Origin: Lacticaseibacillus yichunensis
GTDB lineage: Bacteria > Bacillota > Bacilli > Lactobacillales > Lactobacillaceae
NCBI RefSeq assembly: GCF_003946405.1
Contig: NZ_RHOG01000006.1
Coordinates: 1-64,000 of the forward strand
Length of the DNA stretch: 64,000 nt
Direction: 5' to 3'
How positions within the stretch are numbered: the stretch's first letter is position 1; every line of letters starts with the position of its first letter. Positions 1 to 8,588 of the stretch are shown here, one piece after another. The position numbers and the translations under genes are program-made. The notes under the pieces are model-generated. The model had not been told where the DNA came from. It saw only the letters and a program-made list of their open reading frames with translations, and did not search any database.

Positions 1-334
1 AAGCGGGAAGGTCACCGAAATTCTAAGCCTACATGACCTAAGCTTACTGCACCAGCAATCGATATATGGCGGCGGCACGGATGCCAACCAAGTTTTCAAA
101 GAGCAATGCAATCACACAAGTTGCGACTGGCGAGGGCCTGCCGCTTACAACTTGTGTGGCCCCCGGTCCGGTCAAAGGCCCGACCGGATCGGGGGTACAT
201 AGATGGCGCATCAGATGCGTCCATCAATGGGGTATACGACTGTCGCAACAGAATCAAAAAGGCCCAGCAAAAACACCGGGCGATCGAGCATCAGTTCAAT
301 TTTGGTAGGACCTTTTGCAAAAGAACATGTGGTA
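1..334. other. Gene-free window edge with three consecutive hairpins
   Basis: I find no convincing gene here; the possible reading frames are short and have no ribosome binding site or recognisable protein. Three inverted repeats follow one another: ACACAAGTTG at 114-123 pairs with 148-157; CCCCCGGTCCGGTC at 160-173 pairs with 182-195 with one mismatch; and GATGGCGCA at 202-210 pairs with 216-225 around a short loop. The stretch may be the 3' region of a gene outside the window, or a structured element related in style to the repeats found elsewhere here. Confidence 0.5.
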
Positions 335-1234
335 CTACGCCTCTGCCAGCGCGGTCAACTCCTCTGGCTGGAACACCCCTGTTTTCAACCAGTTCAGCTC
401 CACAGCATATGGCGCGTGTTTGTGTTTGGGGTCGGTCCCGACATATGGCGTCTCAAGAATTTTCGGCAGATGGGCGAGCTGGGGGTGATGCGCGATGGCG
501 TACAGCGCGTCAAAGCCGATCGATCCCATGCCGATGTTGGTGTGGCGGTCTTTGTGGGCACCTTGAGGATTCTTTGAGTCGTTGAGGTGGATGATCGCCA
601 ATTTGTCGAGGCCGATCACGTGATCGAATTCGTTGAGGACGCCGTCGAAATCGTCGCGGACCGGATAGCCGGCGTCGCTCATGTGACACGTATCCATGGT
701 CACCCGCACCTTGTCCTGGCGGTCGACTCGGTCGATGATTGCAGCCAACTCCTCAAACGTCCGCCCAATTTCTGTGCCTTTGCCTGCCATCGTTTCAAGC
801 GCGATGGTGACATGCTGGTCGGCTGAAATGATTTCGTTGAGACCGCGGGCGATCTGCGCAATGGCCGCCGGTGCGCCGGCGCCGACATGCGCCCCGGGAT
901 GAAATGGCATGCTGTAGGCGTGCAGCGCCTCGGCGCGCGCGACCTCCTCTTGCATGAATTGCACCGCAAATGGGTAATTCTCTGGCTTGATGGTATTGCC
1001 GAGATTGACGATGTAAGGCGCGTGAATCACCAGATGCGACAGGCCGCCAGCCGTCATCTCGGCCAGACCTTCCGGAATCCGCATCTGATCCGTCGTTTTT
1101 CGCCGCGTGTTTTGCGGGGCGCCGGTATAAAACTGCAAGGTGGTGGCGCCATAACTTTCAGCTTCCTCAACGGCCCCAAAAAACATCCCCTTGCCTGACA
1201 TACTGACGTTGGCTCCGATCAACAATTCATTCAT
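335..1234 (-). CDS. nfo: Endonuclease IV (AP endonuclease)
   Basis: This is an AP endonuclease of base excision repair. It cuts the DNA backbone 5' to abasic sites and uses three metal ions in a TIM barrel. The 299-residue length is normal. The metal ligands of the family are visible: H71 (HAPY), H112 (HPGAH), E147 (LETMAG), D181 and H184 (MDTCH), H216 (HLND), D229 and H231 (DRH), and E261 (LETPY). The ATG at 1234 is preceded by a clear AAGGAGG. A hairpin with a T-run lies just upstream, so nfo is probably transcribed apart from the yitT-like gene behind it, or is attenuated. The family call is secure. Confidence 0.95.
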   Translation of the reverse strand: MNELLIGANVSMSGKGMFFGAVEEAESYGATTLQFYTGAPQNTRRKTTDQMRIPEGLAEMTAGGLSHLVIHAPYIVNLGNTIKPENYPFAVQFMQEEVARAEALHAYSMPFHPGAHVGAGAPAAIAQIARGLNEIISADQHVTIALETMAGKGTEIGRTFEELAAIIDRVDRQDKVRVTMDTCHMSDAGYPVRDDFDGVLNEFDHVIGLDKLAIIHLNDSKNPQGAHKDRHTNIGMGSIGFDALYAIAHHPQLAHLPKILETPYVGTDPKHKHAPYAVELNWLKTGVFQPEELTALAEA

Positions 1235-1248
1235 GGCTATCCTCCTTA

Positions 1249-1277
1249 TGAAAAAAGCGGCACCTGGCCGCTTTTTC
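1249..1277 (-). terminator. Rho-independent terminator upstream of nfo
   Basis: On the minus strand AAAAAGCGGC pairs with GCCGCTTTTT around a CAGGT loop, ending in a T-run. It lies between the yitT-like gene and the nfo ribosome binding site, so it should end the upstream transcript. It could also act as a leader terminator for nfo. Confidence 0.75.
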
Positions 1278-1378
1278 GTGCAACGCTGCTAAATTGACGC
1301 ACCAAACTGATCTACGTTTGCTCGTAGAACCGACGCCGGTTTGCAATCATCAATCGATACTGCTTCCGTGCGAGAAGA

Positions 1379-2299
1379 TCAATCCGCTTTTGGCTCGTAG
1401 AAATGCCCCATGATCTTAACGGACTCGGTGATCGACACAAACGCATATGGGTCCGCCTTGCGCATCGCCGTTTCCAGTTCGTACATTTCAGCGCGGGAAA
1501 TGATCGTGAACAAGATCGTCTTTTCCTCGTGGCGGAAGGCCCCTTCTGCATCGTGGACGATGGTGATGCCGCGCCGAAGCGTATTTTGAATCTCGTTGAC
1601 GACGGCCTTAGGGTGCTCCGTGACGATCATCACCTGCATCCGCTGCTGGCGGGTGAACAGCGAGTCGATCACCTTGCCGTTGATGAAGATCGCCATCGCG
1701 GAATAAAGCGCGTGCGGCCAATCATTGACGAAGCCCGCCAGGAAAATGATCAAGATGTTGAAGGCGATGTTCACGGTGCCCACGGTTGTGCCGGTTTTGC
1801 GGCGCAGCACGATGCCAATGATATCCAGGCCACCGGTCGACAGGTTATTGCGCAGCGCAAAGCCGGTGCCCATCCCGTTGATCAACGCCCCGAAGATCCC
1901 GCAGACGATCGGGTCTGTGGTCAGCGGTTTGAGGCCGCCCAGCAGGCGAATCATCACAGTCGAAAACACGACGGCCAAGAACGTGAACATGGTGAAGCGG
2001 TGGCCGATCTTTTTCCATGCCAAAACAAACAGTGGCACGTTCAACAGAAACAGCAAAGTCCCGGTCGAAAAAATATCGGTGCTGGCAATTGGGCCAAACG
2101 GGGTCGCCACTTTGAAATAGAACCACTTGCGGACCACAGTGGCCAGCAATTGCGCCGCCCCTGTGATGCCACTGGCGAAAACGCCGGCGGGCTCCCAGAA
2201 CATATTCAGTGCCACCGCCACACAGATACTGTAAAACAACGCGGCGGTGAGCCGACTTGAGTTTTGATGACGACGGATCAAGCGATCGATCTCTTGCAT
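1379..2299 (-). CDS. YitT family membrane protein (DUF161/DUF2179)
   Basis: A 306-residue integral membrane protein. The first ~210 residues hold several hydrophobic segments with the YitT-family pattern (NLSTGGLDIIG around 147-157). A soluble C-terminal DUF2179 domain follows at about 220-300 (VMIVTEHPKAVVNEI, then a region containing TILFTIISRAE). Proteins of this family are common in Firmicutes; transport or membrane-associated roles have been suggested but the substrate is not known. The start at 2299 has an AAAGGA ribosome binding site. It appears to be monocistronic, with a terminator downstream at 1249-1277. Confidence 0.88.
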   Translation of the reverse strand: MQEIDRLIRRHQNSSRLTAALFYSICVAVALNMFWEPAGVFASGITGAAQLLATVVRKWFYFKVATPFGPIASTDIFSTGTLLFLLNVPLFVLAWKKIGHRFTMFTFLAVVFSTVMIRLLGGLKPLTTDPIVCGIFGALINGMGTGFALRNNLSTGGLDIIGIVLRRKTGTTVGTVNIAFNILIIFLAGFVNDWPHALYSAMAIFINGKVIDSLFTRQQRMQVMIVTEHPKAVVNEIQNTLRRGITIVHDAEGAFRHEEKTILFTIISRAEMYELETAMRKADPYAFVSITESVKIMGHFYEPKAD

Positions 2300-2413
2300 G
2301 ATTATCCTTTCCCTGATTCAGTGTGCATTCAGTATAACACGCAGGACCCTTTTGAAACCGCAAAAATAGCGAGCCGGCCGTTGCCGATTCGCCAATTTTT
2401 GTGTGTTAGATGA

Positions 2414-2935
2414 TCAACCATGCCAGTGGGCGCGTTTGAACTGTGCCCGCCCGCCTTCTTCTTCCATCTCATAGCGCAACGGATTTTTCTTGTAAAACTG
2501 CTGGTGATAGCTTTCAGCCTCATAAAATGGCTGGGCAGGTTCGATGGTCGTGACGATCGGCTTGTCGAATTTGCCAGATGCCTCGAGCTTGGCCCTGGAA
2601 GCTTCCGCGGCTTCCCGCTGCGCCGGCGAGTTCACGAAGATCACCGGCCGGTAGCTATCGCCGCGGTCCTGGAACTGGCCCATCGCGTCGGTAGGATCCG
2701 TCTGGCGCCAATAGATCTCGACCAATTGCGCATACGTGATCACCGCCGGGTCAAACGTGATCTTGACCGCCTCGGTGTGGCCGGTCGTTTCGCTGGTGAC
2801 CTCGCGATAGGTCGGGTTCGCCACATGCCCACCGGTGTAGCCCGACACGACCGACACGATGCCGGGCTGGCGGTCAAACGGCTGGACCATGCACCAGAAA
2901 CATCCGCCGGCAAAAATCGCTGTTTCCTCTGCCAT
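2414..2935 (-). CDS. msrA: Peptide methionine (S)-S-oxide reductase
   Basis: Reduces the S epimer of methionine sulfoxide in proteins and free methionine, repairing oxidative damage in the cytoplasm. The signature GGCFWC lies at residues 10-15 with the catalytic Cys12, and the usual [12 protein letters not shown] and GHTEAV motifs follow. At 173 residues it is a normal single-domain MsrA. Its ATG overlaps the msrB stop codon (TGATG), and the ribosome binding site AAGGAGG lies in the end of msrB, so the two are translationally coupled. Confidence 0.96.
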   Translation of the reverse strand: MAEETAIFAGGCFWCMVQPFDRQPGIVSVVSGYTGGHVANPTYREVTSETTGHTEAVKITFDPAVITYAQLVEIYWRQTDPTDAMGQFQDRGDSYRPVIFVNSPAQREAAEASRAKLEASGKFDKPIVTTIEPAQPFYEAESYHQQFYKKNPLRYEMEEEGGRAQFKRAHWHG

Positions 2936-3372
2936 CAGCGCGCCTCCTTAAAAAGACTGCGATACTCGCCGTAGCCAGCTTTGTCCAACTCCGCAACGGG
3001 AATGAACCGCAACGCCGCCGAGTTGATGCAATAGCGCAGGCCGCCTTGATCTTGAGGACCATCCGTGAAGACGTGCCCAAGATGTGAGCCGGCGTCTTGG
3101 CTGCGGACCTCGACGCGCTCCATGCCAAAGCTCTGGTCGCGATGTTCCTTCAGTTTGCCGATCGGCTTGGTGAACGCCGGCCAGCCGCAGCCCGCATCAT
3201 ACTTATCCGCCGAGGAAAACAGGGGTTCGCCGCTGACCACATCCACATAAATGCCATCTTGATAAAAATCATCATACCGTCCGGAAAACGGCCGCTCCGT
3301 GGCGGCGTGCTGCGTGACTTCATACTGTTCAGGCGTCAGTCTTTGCTTCAATTCGTCATCTGTTTGCTTCAT
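2935..3372 (-). CDS. msrB: Peptide methionine (R)-S-oxide reductase
   Basis: Reduces the R epimer of methionine sulfoxide and so complements MsrA. Of 145 residues, the conserved core includes GCGWPAF around 61-67, HLGHVF around 97-102 and [11 protein letters not shown], with the catalytic Cys near 115. The zinc-binding CxxC pairs of some MsrB proteins are absent, as in many Firmicutes. I chose the ATG at 3372, served by GAGGTGAGG; a GTG three codons upstream is possible. It forms a two-gene operon with msrA. Confidence 0.95.
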   Translation of the reverse strand: MKQTDDELKQRLTPEQYEVTQHAATERPFSGRYDDFYQDGIYVDVVSGEPLFSSADKYDAGCGWPAFTKPIGKLKEHRDQSFGMERVEVRSQDAGSHLGHVFTDGPQDQGGLRYCINSAALRFIPVAELDKAGYGEYRSLFKEAR

Positions 3373-3449
3373 CTTCCTCACCTCGCGTCCAGTATACCAA
3401 TTTTCATCTCGATTGTCAGCGATTTAGTTGCACATAGGTTAATGTTTAC

Positions 3450-3498
3450 AAAAAAATAACCAGGCGCCAGTCATCATTGCCGGATCCTGGTTATTTTG
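3450..3498 (-). terminator. Terminator after the nucleoside phosphorylase gene
   Basis: On the minus strand AAAATAACCAGG pairs with CCTGGTTATTTT and a long T-run follows. It sits about 10 bp after the stop of the phosphorylase gene and upstream of msrB. Confidence 0.85.
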
Positions 3499-3507
3499 CG
3501 TGTACCG

Positions 3508-4269
3508 CTAGACTTGGGCCAGTGCCTGAAGCGCCAAGCGTGTGGCCACCTCCCGCGCAGCCAGCCCAAACGTGCGCGCATCGTGATGGCTCGGGTCCGC
3601 CAGTGAGTCGCCGGTAAACAGAAGCTCGGCGAACCGCACGTTGCGATACCGCGCACACGCCGCCAGCGCCGCCGCTTCCATTTCCACGACCGTGACCCCC
3701 AGCTCTAGCGCCCGCTCGATCTGCGCCGGTGTCTCGCGGAAAAAGGCATCCGTGGTCCAAGTCTTCACGCGTTCGACCGGACTGCCGAGCGCCAGCAGTT
3801 GCGCCGCCACCCGCTCGCCAAAGCCCGCCTCAAACGCAATGCTGGGCGCCGCCGGCAAATAATGATACGAGGTACCTTCATCCCGCAAAGCCTCGCGCAC
3901 CAGCAGCAAGGCCCCTTCCTCGCGCGCGGTCAAGGTCCCACAAGACCCGACGGCCACGATCTCATGGGCGCCATACGCGATCACAAATTCCAGCAATTGC
4001 GTGGCGGCCGGGGCTCCCAGTGGCGCGCGGCACAGCCCAATTTTCTCACCGGCCACCTCAAGCGTCCAAATGGGGAAGGTGTTGCTGACGGTCTCAAACA
4101 CCGCCAGCTGCTGGGCAGAATATTGCTGGCACATGGCCGCGATCGTGTCCTCGCCCACAAACGCAAACACAAACTTGGCCGGAAAATTGAATCCTTCATC
4201 GCGAAACGGTTCGATCACCGCTTTGGCGCGGCCCGGAAACCCGAGGGGCAAAAATCGATTCTCAGTCAT
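3508..4269 (-). CDS. Nucleoside phosphorylase (PNP/UDP family)
   Basis: A 253-residue protein of the PNP_UDP_1 family, which splits nucleosides with phosphate to a base and ribose 1-phosphate for nucleoside salvage. The phosphate/ribose site pattern VGSCGTL is near 106-112, and the nucleoside-binding VVEMEAAALAACA is near 194-206, followed by FTGDSLAD. The substrate (uridine, purine or other) cannot be fixed from the sequence; the overall pattern is closest to uridine phosphorylase-like proteins. Flanking terminators on both sides make it a single-gene unit. Confidence 0.85.
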   Translation of the reverse strand: MTENRFLPLGFPGRAKAVIEPFRDEGFNFPAKFVFAFVGEDTIAAMCQQYSAQQLAVFETVSNTFPIWTLEVAGEKIGLCRAPLGAPAATQLLEFVIAYGAHEIVAVGSCGTLTAREEGALLLVREALRDEGTSYHYLPAAPSIAFEAGFGERVAAQLLALGSPVERVKTWTTDAFFRETPAQIERALELGVTVVEMEAAALAACARYRNVRFAELLFTGDSLADPSHHDARTFGLAAREVATRLALQALAQV

Positions 4270-4343
4270 CGCACACCTTCTTTTCCAAATTCAGAGCACA
4301 AGGCTTTTCCCATCAGCCCCCGCGGCCCATTTTCGGCGAAAGT

Positions 4344-4392
4344 AAAACGGTGTTGACTCTGCGCCTGGTGCGCGAGCCAACACCGCTTTTTC
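4344..4392 (-). terminator. Terminator of the hisS-aspS operon
   Basis: On the minus strand CGGTGTTG pairs with CAACACCG across a GC-rich loop, and a T-rich stretch follows. It lies about 10 bp beyond the aspS stop. Confidence 0.75.
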
Positions 4393-4402
4393 AAATCAAT
4401 GC

Positions 4403-6208
4403 TTATTCTGTCAGCTGATCATCCGCTGCGTGGGCCTCGTCTGGATCGACGCCACCGCGAACCTCGATGCCAAGATCCTTCAGTTGCACATCCGCAACCG
4501 GCGTCGGCGCGTTCGTCATCGGCTCAGAGGCCTTGGAGTTCTTCGGGAAGGCGATCACGTCGCGGATGTTGTCGCGGCCAAGCAGCAACATCACGAAGCG
4601 ATCCAAGCCGATCGCCAGACCACCATGCGGCGGAAAACCGTATGTCAACGCGTCAAGCAGGAAGCCAAACGCCTTTTGCGCGCGCTCTGGCGTAAAGCCC
4701 AATGCGTGCAGCATTTTTTCCTGAATCTCGCGCGTGTGGATACGAATCGAGCCACCGCCGAGTTCGTCCCCGTTCATGATGATGTCGTAGGACTGGGCAT
4801 GGGCGCTGTGCGGATCGGTGTCCAAAAGCGGGACATCCTCTTCGTTTGGCATCGTGAATGGATGGTGGGCCGGAACCCAGCGCTCGATGCCTTCATCGTA
4901 TTCGAACAGTGGCCAGTTGACGACCCAGCAGAATTCGTAATCGTCCGGATCGATGAGACCCAGCTCCTGGGCAAAATGCACACGCAGGTAGCCCAGACTA
5001 GCCGCAACCACGGTCGGTTGATCGGCAACAAACAAGATCAGGTCGCCGGCATTGGCTGCCACGGCGCTCGTCAAGGTACTGCCATCGCCGAAGAACTTGG
5101 CGATCGGGCCAGAGATGCCGTCATCGGTGACTTTGAGACAAGCGAGCCCTTTTGCCCCAAAGCGCTTGATGTAGTCCTGTTGCTCATCGATCTTCTTGCG
5201 GGAATACTTTTCTGCCCCGCCCGGCACCACGATGGCACGGACTTGGCCGCCATTAGCAACGGCGCCGCTGAAGACCTTGAAGTCTGAGTCCGCGACTAGC
5301 GCGGAGACATCTTGGATCAGCATGCCAAAGCGCAGATCCGGACGGTCAGAGCCATACTTGTCCATGGCGTCCTGCCACTGAATGCGGCGGAACGGCAACT
5401 TGACGTCGATGCCTTTGACATCCTTCATCACGCGGGCGATCAGGCCTTCCGTGAGGGTCTGGATCTCCTCTTGATCAAGGAAGCTGGTCTCCATATCGAT
5501 CTGGGTGAATTCAGGCTGACGATCGCCGCGCAGATCCTCATCGCGGTAGCAGCGCGCGATCTGATAGTAGCGGTCAAAGCCGGCGCCCATCAACAGCTGC
5601 TTGAACAGCTGCGGGGACTGCGGCAAGGCGTAAAAGCTGCCCGGGTACACGCGAGACGGCACCAGATAATCACGCGCCCCTTCAGGCGTGGACGCGGTGA
5701 GCGTTGGCGTTTCAATGTCCAGAAAACCGTTGTCATCGAAGAAATGGTGGACCGCCTGCATCACCTTGCTGCGGGTGATGATTGCCTCTTGCATTTCCGG
5801 CCGGCGCAAGTCGAGGTAGCGATACTTCAGCTTGGTCTCTTCGGTGGCGTTGACGTTGTTGTCAATGTCAAATGGCGGCGTCTTGGCCTTGTTCAAAACA
5901 GTCAGACGGCTGCATTCCACTTCGATCTCGCCGGTCTGCATCGCCGCGTTCTTAGCCTCGGCCGCACGGGCTTTGACCACGCCAGTTGCCTCGATCACAT
6001 ATTCGCTGCGGACATCTTGCGCGATCGCCAAGGCATCGGCGCCGAATTCTTGTGAAAACACCAACTGCACGATGCCATGAATGTCGCGCAGATCGATGAA
6101 GATCAAATTCCCAAGGCTGCGGCGCTTTTGCACCCAGCCCTTCAAGGTCACCGTCTGATCGATATCACTTGCCCGGACATCGCCGGCATACATTGTGCGT
6201 TTACTCAT
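4403..6208 (-). CDS. aspS: Aspartate-tRNA ligase
   Basis: A class II synthetase that charges tRNA-Asp. The 601-residue protein has an N-terminal OB-fold anticodon domain (about 1-105), class II motif 2 ([12 protein letters not shown], near 217), the bacterial GAD insertion (about 290-420), and motif 3 ([15 protein letters not shown], near 530) followed by DVIAFPK. I chose the ATG at 6208, which begins [10 protein letters not shown] and has GGAGG at good spacing; a longer frame upstream adds 19 residues that do not fit the family. The start overlaps the end of hisS by 8 bp, so the two are coupled. Both lie under the T-box at 7521-7709. Confidence 0.97.
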   Translation of the reverse strand: MSKRTMYAGDVRASDIDQTVTLKGWVQKRRSLGNLIFIDLRDIHGIVQLVFSQEFGADALAIAQDVRSEYVIEATGVVKARAAEAKNAAMQTGEIEVECSRLTVLNKAKTPPFDIDNNVNATEETKLKYRYLDLRRPEMQEAIITRSKVMQAVHHFFDDNGFLDIETPTLTASTPEGARDYLVPSRVYPGSFYALPQSPQLFKQLLMGAGFDRYYQIARCYRDEDLRGDRQPEFTQIDMETSFLDQEEIQTLTEGLIARVMKDVKGIDVKLPFRRIQWQDAMDKYGSDRPDLRFGMLIQDVSALVADSDFKVFSGAVANGGQVRAIVVPGGAEKYSRKKIDEQQDYIKRFGAKGLACLKVTDDGISGPIAKFFGDGSTLTSAVAANAGDLILFVADQPTVVAASLGYLRVHFAQELGLIDPDDYEFCWVVNWPLFEYDEGIERWVPAHHPFTMPNEEDVPLLDTDPHSAHAQSYDIIMNGDELGGGSIRIHTREIQEKMLHALGFTPERAQKAFGFLLDALTYGFPPHGGLAIGLDRFVMLLLGRDNIRDVIAFPKNSKASEPMTNAPTPVADVQLKDLGIEVRGGVDPDEAHAADDQLTE

Positions 6209-7490
6209 GATCTGCCTCCAATAATTCCTCATAAAGCTGCTTAAAGTTTGTGCGCAGTTCCGCAAACGCCACTGGCTTTTGCGCGCCGGTGGCCATGTTC
6301 TTGACCTGCACCGTTTCGCTGGCCAGCTCTTCTTCGCCGATGGTCAAGGTGAGCTGCGCATTTTCCTTGGCGGCGGACTTGAACTGGGCCTTGGCTTTGC
6401 GGCCGAGAAAATCCATGTCAACGGCAAAGCCCTGCTGGCGAATCGCATGCGCCAGCTGCAAGGCTGCCGCGTTGGCCTTGTCATCGATGGTGACCAGGTA
6501 CACCGGCAAGTTGGTCGTGACGGTCTGTTTTTGCATCAGCAGCATCACCCGCTCCACGCCCATGCCAAAGCCAATGCCAGGCGTCTCAGGCCCGCCGAGT
6601 TCCTCGACCAAGCCGTTGTAGCGCCCGCCAGCCAACACAGTGGTGAAGCCGCCGCCAAAGACAGGGTCATCACTCATGATCTCGAAGATCGTGTGGTTGT
6701 AATAATCCAGGCCGCGCACCATGTCCGCGTCGATCTCGTACTGAATGCCGAGGCCATCCAAGAAGCCGCGCACTGCGGAAAAATGGGCAGCCGCTTCAGG
6801 CGTCAGATAGTCGAGAATTTTTGGTGCGCCTTCAACGATCTCCTGGTCGCGCTTATCCTTGCTGTCGAGGATACGCAGCGGATTTTTCGCCAGGCGGACC
6901 TTTGAATCGGCGGATAATTCATCTTGATATGGGGTCAAGTACGCAATCAACGCGGCGTGGTAAGCCTCACGAGTAGCCGGGTCGCCCAACGTGTTGATCA
7001 CCACTTTGAGGTTGCCTGCGCCAAGTGCCTTGAGCAGGTCGCTGCCAAGTGCGATCACTTCCGCGTCCAGCGCTGGGCTATCGACACCAAACGCCTCGAC
7101 GCCGAATTGATGAAATTCGCGCTGCCGGCCGCTTTGGGGACGTTCATAGCGATACATCGGGCCCATGTAATAGACCTTGTACGGCTTGGCAAATTCCGGC
7201 CCGTACAACTTATTTTCGACATAGGCCCGCACAACGCCCGCGGTGCCTTCTGGACGCAGCGCCATTTTGCGGCCGCCTTTGTCTTCGAAATCATACATTT
7301 CCTTCGTCACGATATCGGACGTGTCGCCAGACGAGCGGGAAAAGACTTCGTAATTTTCAAACAACGGGGTGCGTACTTCCTGGTAGCGATACGCGTCAAA
7401 CACGCGCCGGCCGATCGCCTCGGCCCGCTGCCACAGCTCACTTTGGCCAGGCAGAATGTCGGCTGTGCCTTTTGGTCGTTGATAACTCAT
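6201..7490 (-). CDS. hisS: Histidine-tRNA ligase
   Basis: A class II synthetase that charges tRNA-His. The 429-residue protein has [13 protein letters not shown] (near 80-92), motif 2 [13 protein letters not shown], the histidine-binding [11 protein letters not shown], motif 3 [13 protein letters not shown] and a C-terminal anticodon domain. The ATG at 7490 begins [15 protein letters not shown] and has GGAGGAACGACA upstream. The extra 55 in-frame residues upstream are the translated T-box leader, not protein. It is the first gene of the hisS-aspS operon. Confidence 0.97.
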   Translation of the reverse strand: MSYQRPKGTADILPGQSELWQRAEAIGRRVFDAYRYQEVRTPLFENYEVFSRSSGDTSDIVTKEMYDFEDKGGRKMALRPEGTAGVVRAYVENKLYGPEFAKPYKVYYMGPMYRYERPQSGRQREFHQFGVEAFGVDSPALDAEVIALGSDLLKALGAGNLKVVINTLGDPATREAYHAALIAYLTPYQDELSADSKVRLAKNPLRILDSKDKRDQEIVEGAPKILDYLTPEAAAHFSAVRGFLDGLGIQYEIDADMVRGLDYYNHTIFEIMSDDPVFGGGFTTVLAGGRYNGLVEELGGPETPGIGFGMGVERVMLLMQKQTVTTNLPVYLVTIDDKANAAALQLAHAIRQQGFAVDMDFLGRKAKAQFKSAAKENAQLTLTIGEEELASETVQVKNMATGAQKPVAFAELRTNFKQLYEELLEADHE

Positions 7491-7520
7491 TGTCGTTCCT
7501 CCATTTTCTTGCAGGTGCAA

Positions 7521-7709
7521 AAGAAAACGCACCCCTCGATTTGTCGAAGGGTGCGTTGCACGGTACCACCTTACTGTTTCACTTAGCCATAACGGCGGCG
7601 ACCGGAGCGGATCTGCCTCAGAAGTGTCTTTTCGACCGATCCCGGCTTTCACCAATTCCGGGTCGCTTGTGGCGGTCTATCCTACTTCGTCTTGGGCACT
7701 GCAATATTT
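7521..7709 (-). promoter_or_regulatory. T-box riboswitch leader of hisS-aspS
   Basis: The minus strand carries the T-box hallmark GGTGGTACCGTGC (7558-7570). It is followed at once by a terminator in which AACGCACCC pairs with GGGTGCGTT and a T-rich run follows (7521-7556). Upstream lies a stem I with the apical motif GGTGAAAGCC. In the specifier region a lower stem GAAG/CTTC closes a loop containing AAAAGACA. Uncharged tRNA should pair with the specifier and with the T-box bulge, favouring the antiterminator. GACAC at 7624-7628 contains GAC (Asp) and CAC (His) in overlapping registers, matching the two synthetases downstream. Confidence 0.93.
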
Positions 7710-7715
7710 AGGTTC

Positions 7716-7744
7716 AGCATACGTTTTTAATGAAAACTTGTCAA
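7716..7744 (-). promoter_or_regulatory. Sigma-A promoter of hisS-aspS
   Basis: A perfect -35 TTGACA (7739-7744) and a -10 TATGCT (7716-7721) are 17 bp apart. Transcription would begin near 7709, right before the T-box stem I. Confidence 0.85.
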
Positions 7745-7787
7745 TGATACTGGGGGCAAAACGAAGCTGAAAAAGCAAGAAAACGCC

Positions 7788-7936
7788 AGGGTGGGCTTCG
7801 ACCAGAAATGGCTGGAACGCTCCCAAGTGACTTTAAGCCCGCAAAGGTCGCGGTCATAAAGCTCACTTTCGGTGTAAGCGGCACAGCCGCTAACACCGAC
7901 GAGGGGGCTGAGCCATTTCTGGCCGAAGCCCACCCT
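7788..7936. repeat. 149-bp structured repeat, copy A
   Basis: The ends form a 26-bp inverted repeat with one mismatch (AGGGTGGGCTTCG... and ...CGAAGCCCACCCT, each followed inward by CCAGAAATGGCT-type sequence). Two further stems lie inside: AAGTGACTTTA with TAAAGCTCACTT, and GGTGTAAGCGGC with GCCGCTAACACC. Copy B lies inverted at 8317-8465 and has the same length. No open reading frame is supported inside, so this is a MITE-like or RNA-like element. Confidence 0.85.
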
Positions 7937-8316
7937 GATATCCAACATTGCTTCTACTTTGTTGCCAATTGCTGCATTGACAGTAACCTTTTGCACCTAC
8001 TCTGAAATCATTCAAGCTGACGCCCACAAACGCATCAAGTTTTCTTCCACAAACACTGCAAACAGCAACTTGTGACGACAGGACACTCGGCCAACGACCG
8101 AGCGCCTCGACCTTCGCAGAGCTTATTCTTTGCAATCGGCTGATCAGTCAAGAAGGCCTCTGACTGAAGCAGGGTCTCCCAATCAGCGCACAGTGGATAG
8201 GGCAAATATTGCCTCGAGACAGATATACTTACCAATCCAGGCTAACCAAGACACCGAGCAGGTGGTTCGCGTGAATCATGAGGCGCTGATTCCAAATATG
8301 ATCAAAGTTCAATGTA
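7937..8316. other. Gene-free spacer between two inverted repeats
   Basis: This 380-bp spacer looks less GC-rich than its surroundings and has no frame with a ribosome binding site or recognisable product. The longest frames are about 65 codons and look accidental. With its flanks it has the layout of a composite element, two inverted ends with a filler, but no transposase is present. It may be a decayed gene remnant. Confidence 0.45.
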
Positions 8317-8465
8317 AGGGCGAGCTTTAGCCAGAAATGGCTCAGCCCCCTCGTCGTTGTTAGCGGCTATGCCGCTTACAACGAAAGTAAGCTTTGAGAC
8401 CGCGTACTTGGCGGGCTCAAAGTTACTTGGGAGCGTTCCAGCCATTTCTGGCTGAAGCCCGCCCG
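8317..8465. repeat. 149-bp structured repeat, copy B (inverted)
   Basis: This is the reverse complement of copy A with roughly 80 percent identity by eye. Several differences are paired: the inner stem GGTGT/ACACC of copy A is GTTGT/ACAAC here, and GTGA/TCAC is GTAA/TTAC. The terminal CCAGAAATGGCT palindromic motif is kept. It ends about 80 bp before the promoter of the amidase gene. Confidence 0.85.
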
Positions 8466-8548
8466 CCGTCTTCCTCCTCCACCCATTGAATTTAGAAAAG
8501 CCGCACCGCGACAAAATTCTGCTCCCTCTGCCTTATCTGGCGCGGGTT

Positions 8549-8557
8549 TGGTATAAT
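8549..8557 (+). promoter_or_regulatory. Extended -10 promoter of the amidase gene
   Basis: TGGTATAAT is an extended -10 element. No good -35 is seen 17 bp upstream. The start point would be near 8564, which rules out the ATG at 8571 as the main start. Confidence 0.7.
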
Positions 8558-8588
8558 CGACGTATATTAGATGAGGACTGATGCGAAT

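Noticed and set aside
1312-1551. A 79-codon frame overlapping the yitT-like gene end
   Set aside because: It is in another frame of the same strand, mostly within the YitT C-terminal domain, without a start signal.
8130-8330. A 66-codon frame between the 149-bp repeats
   Set aside because: No ribosome binding site, no recognisable protein, and the end runs into repeat copy B.
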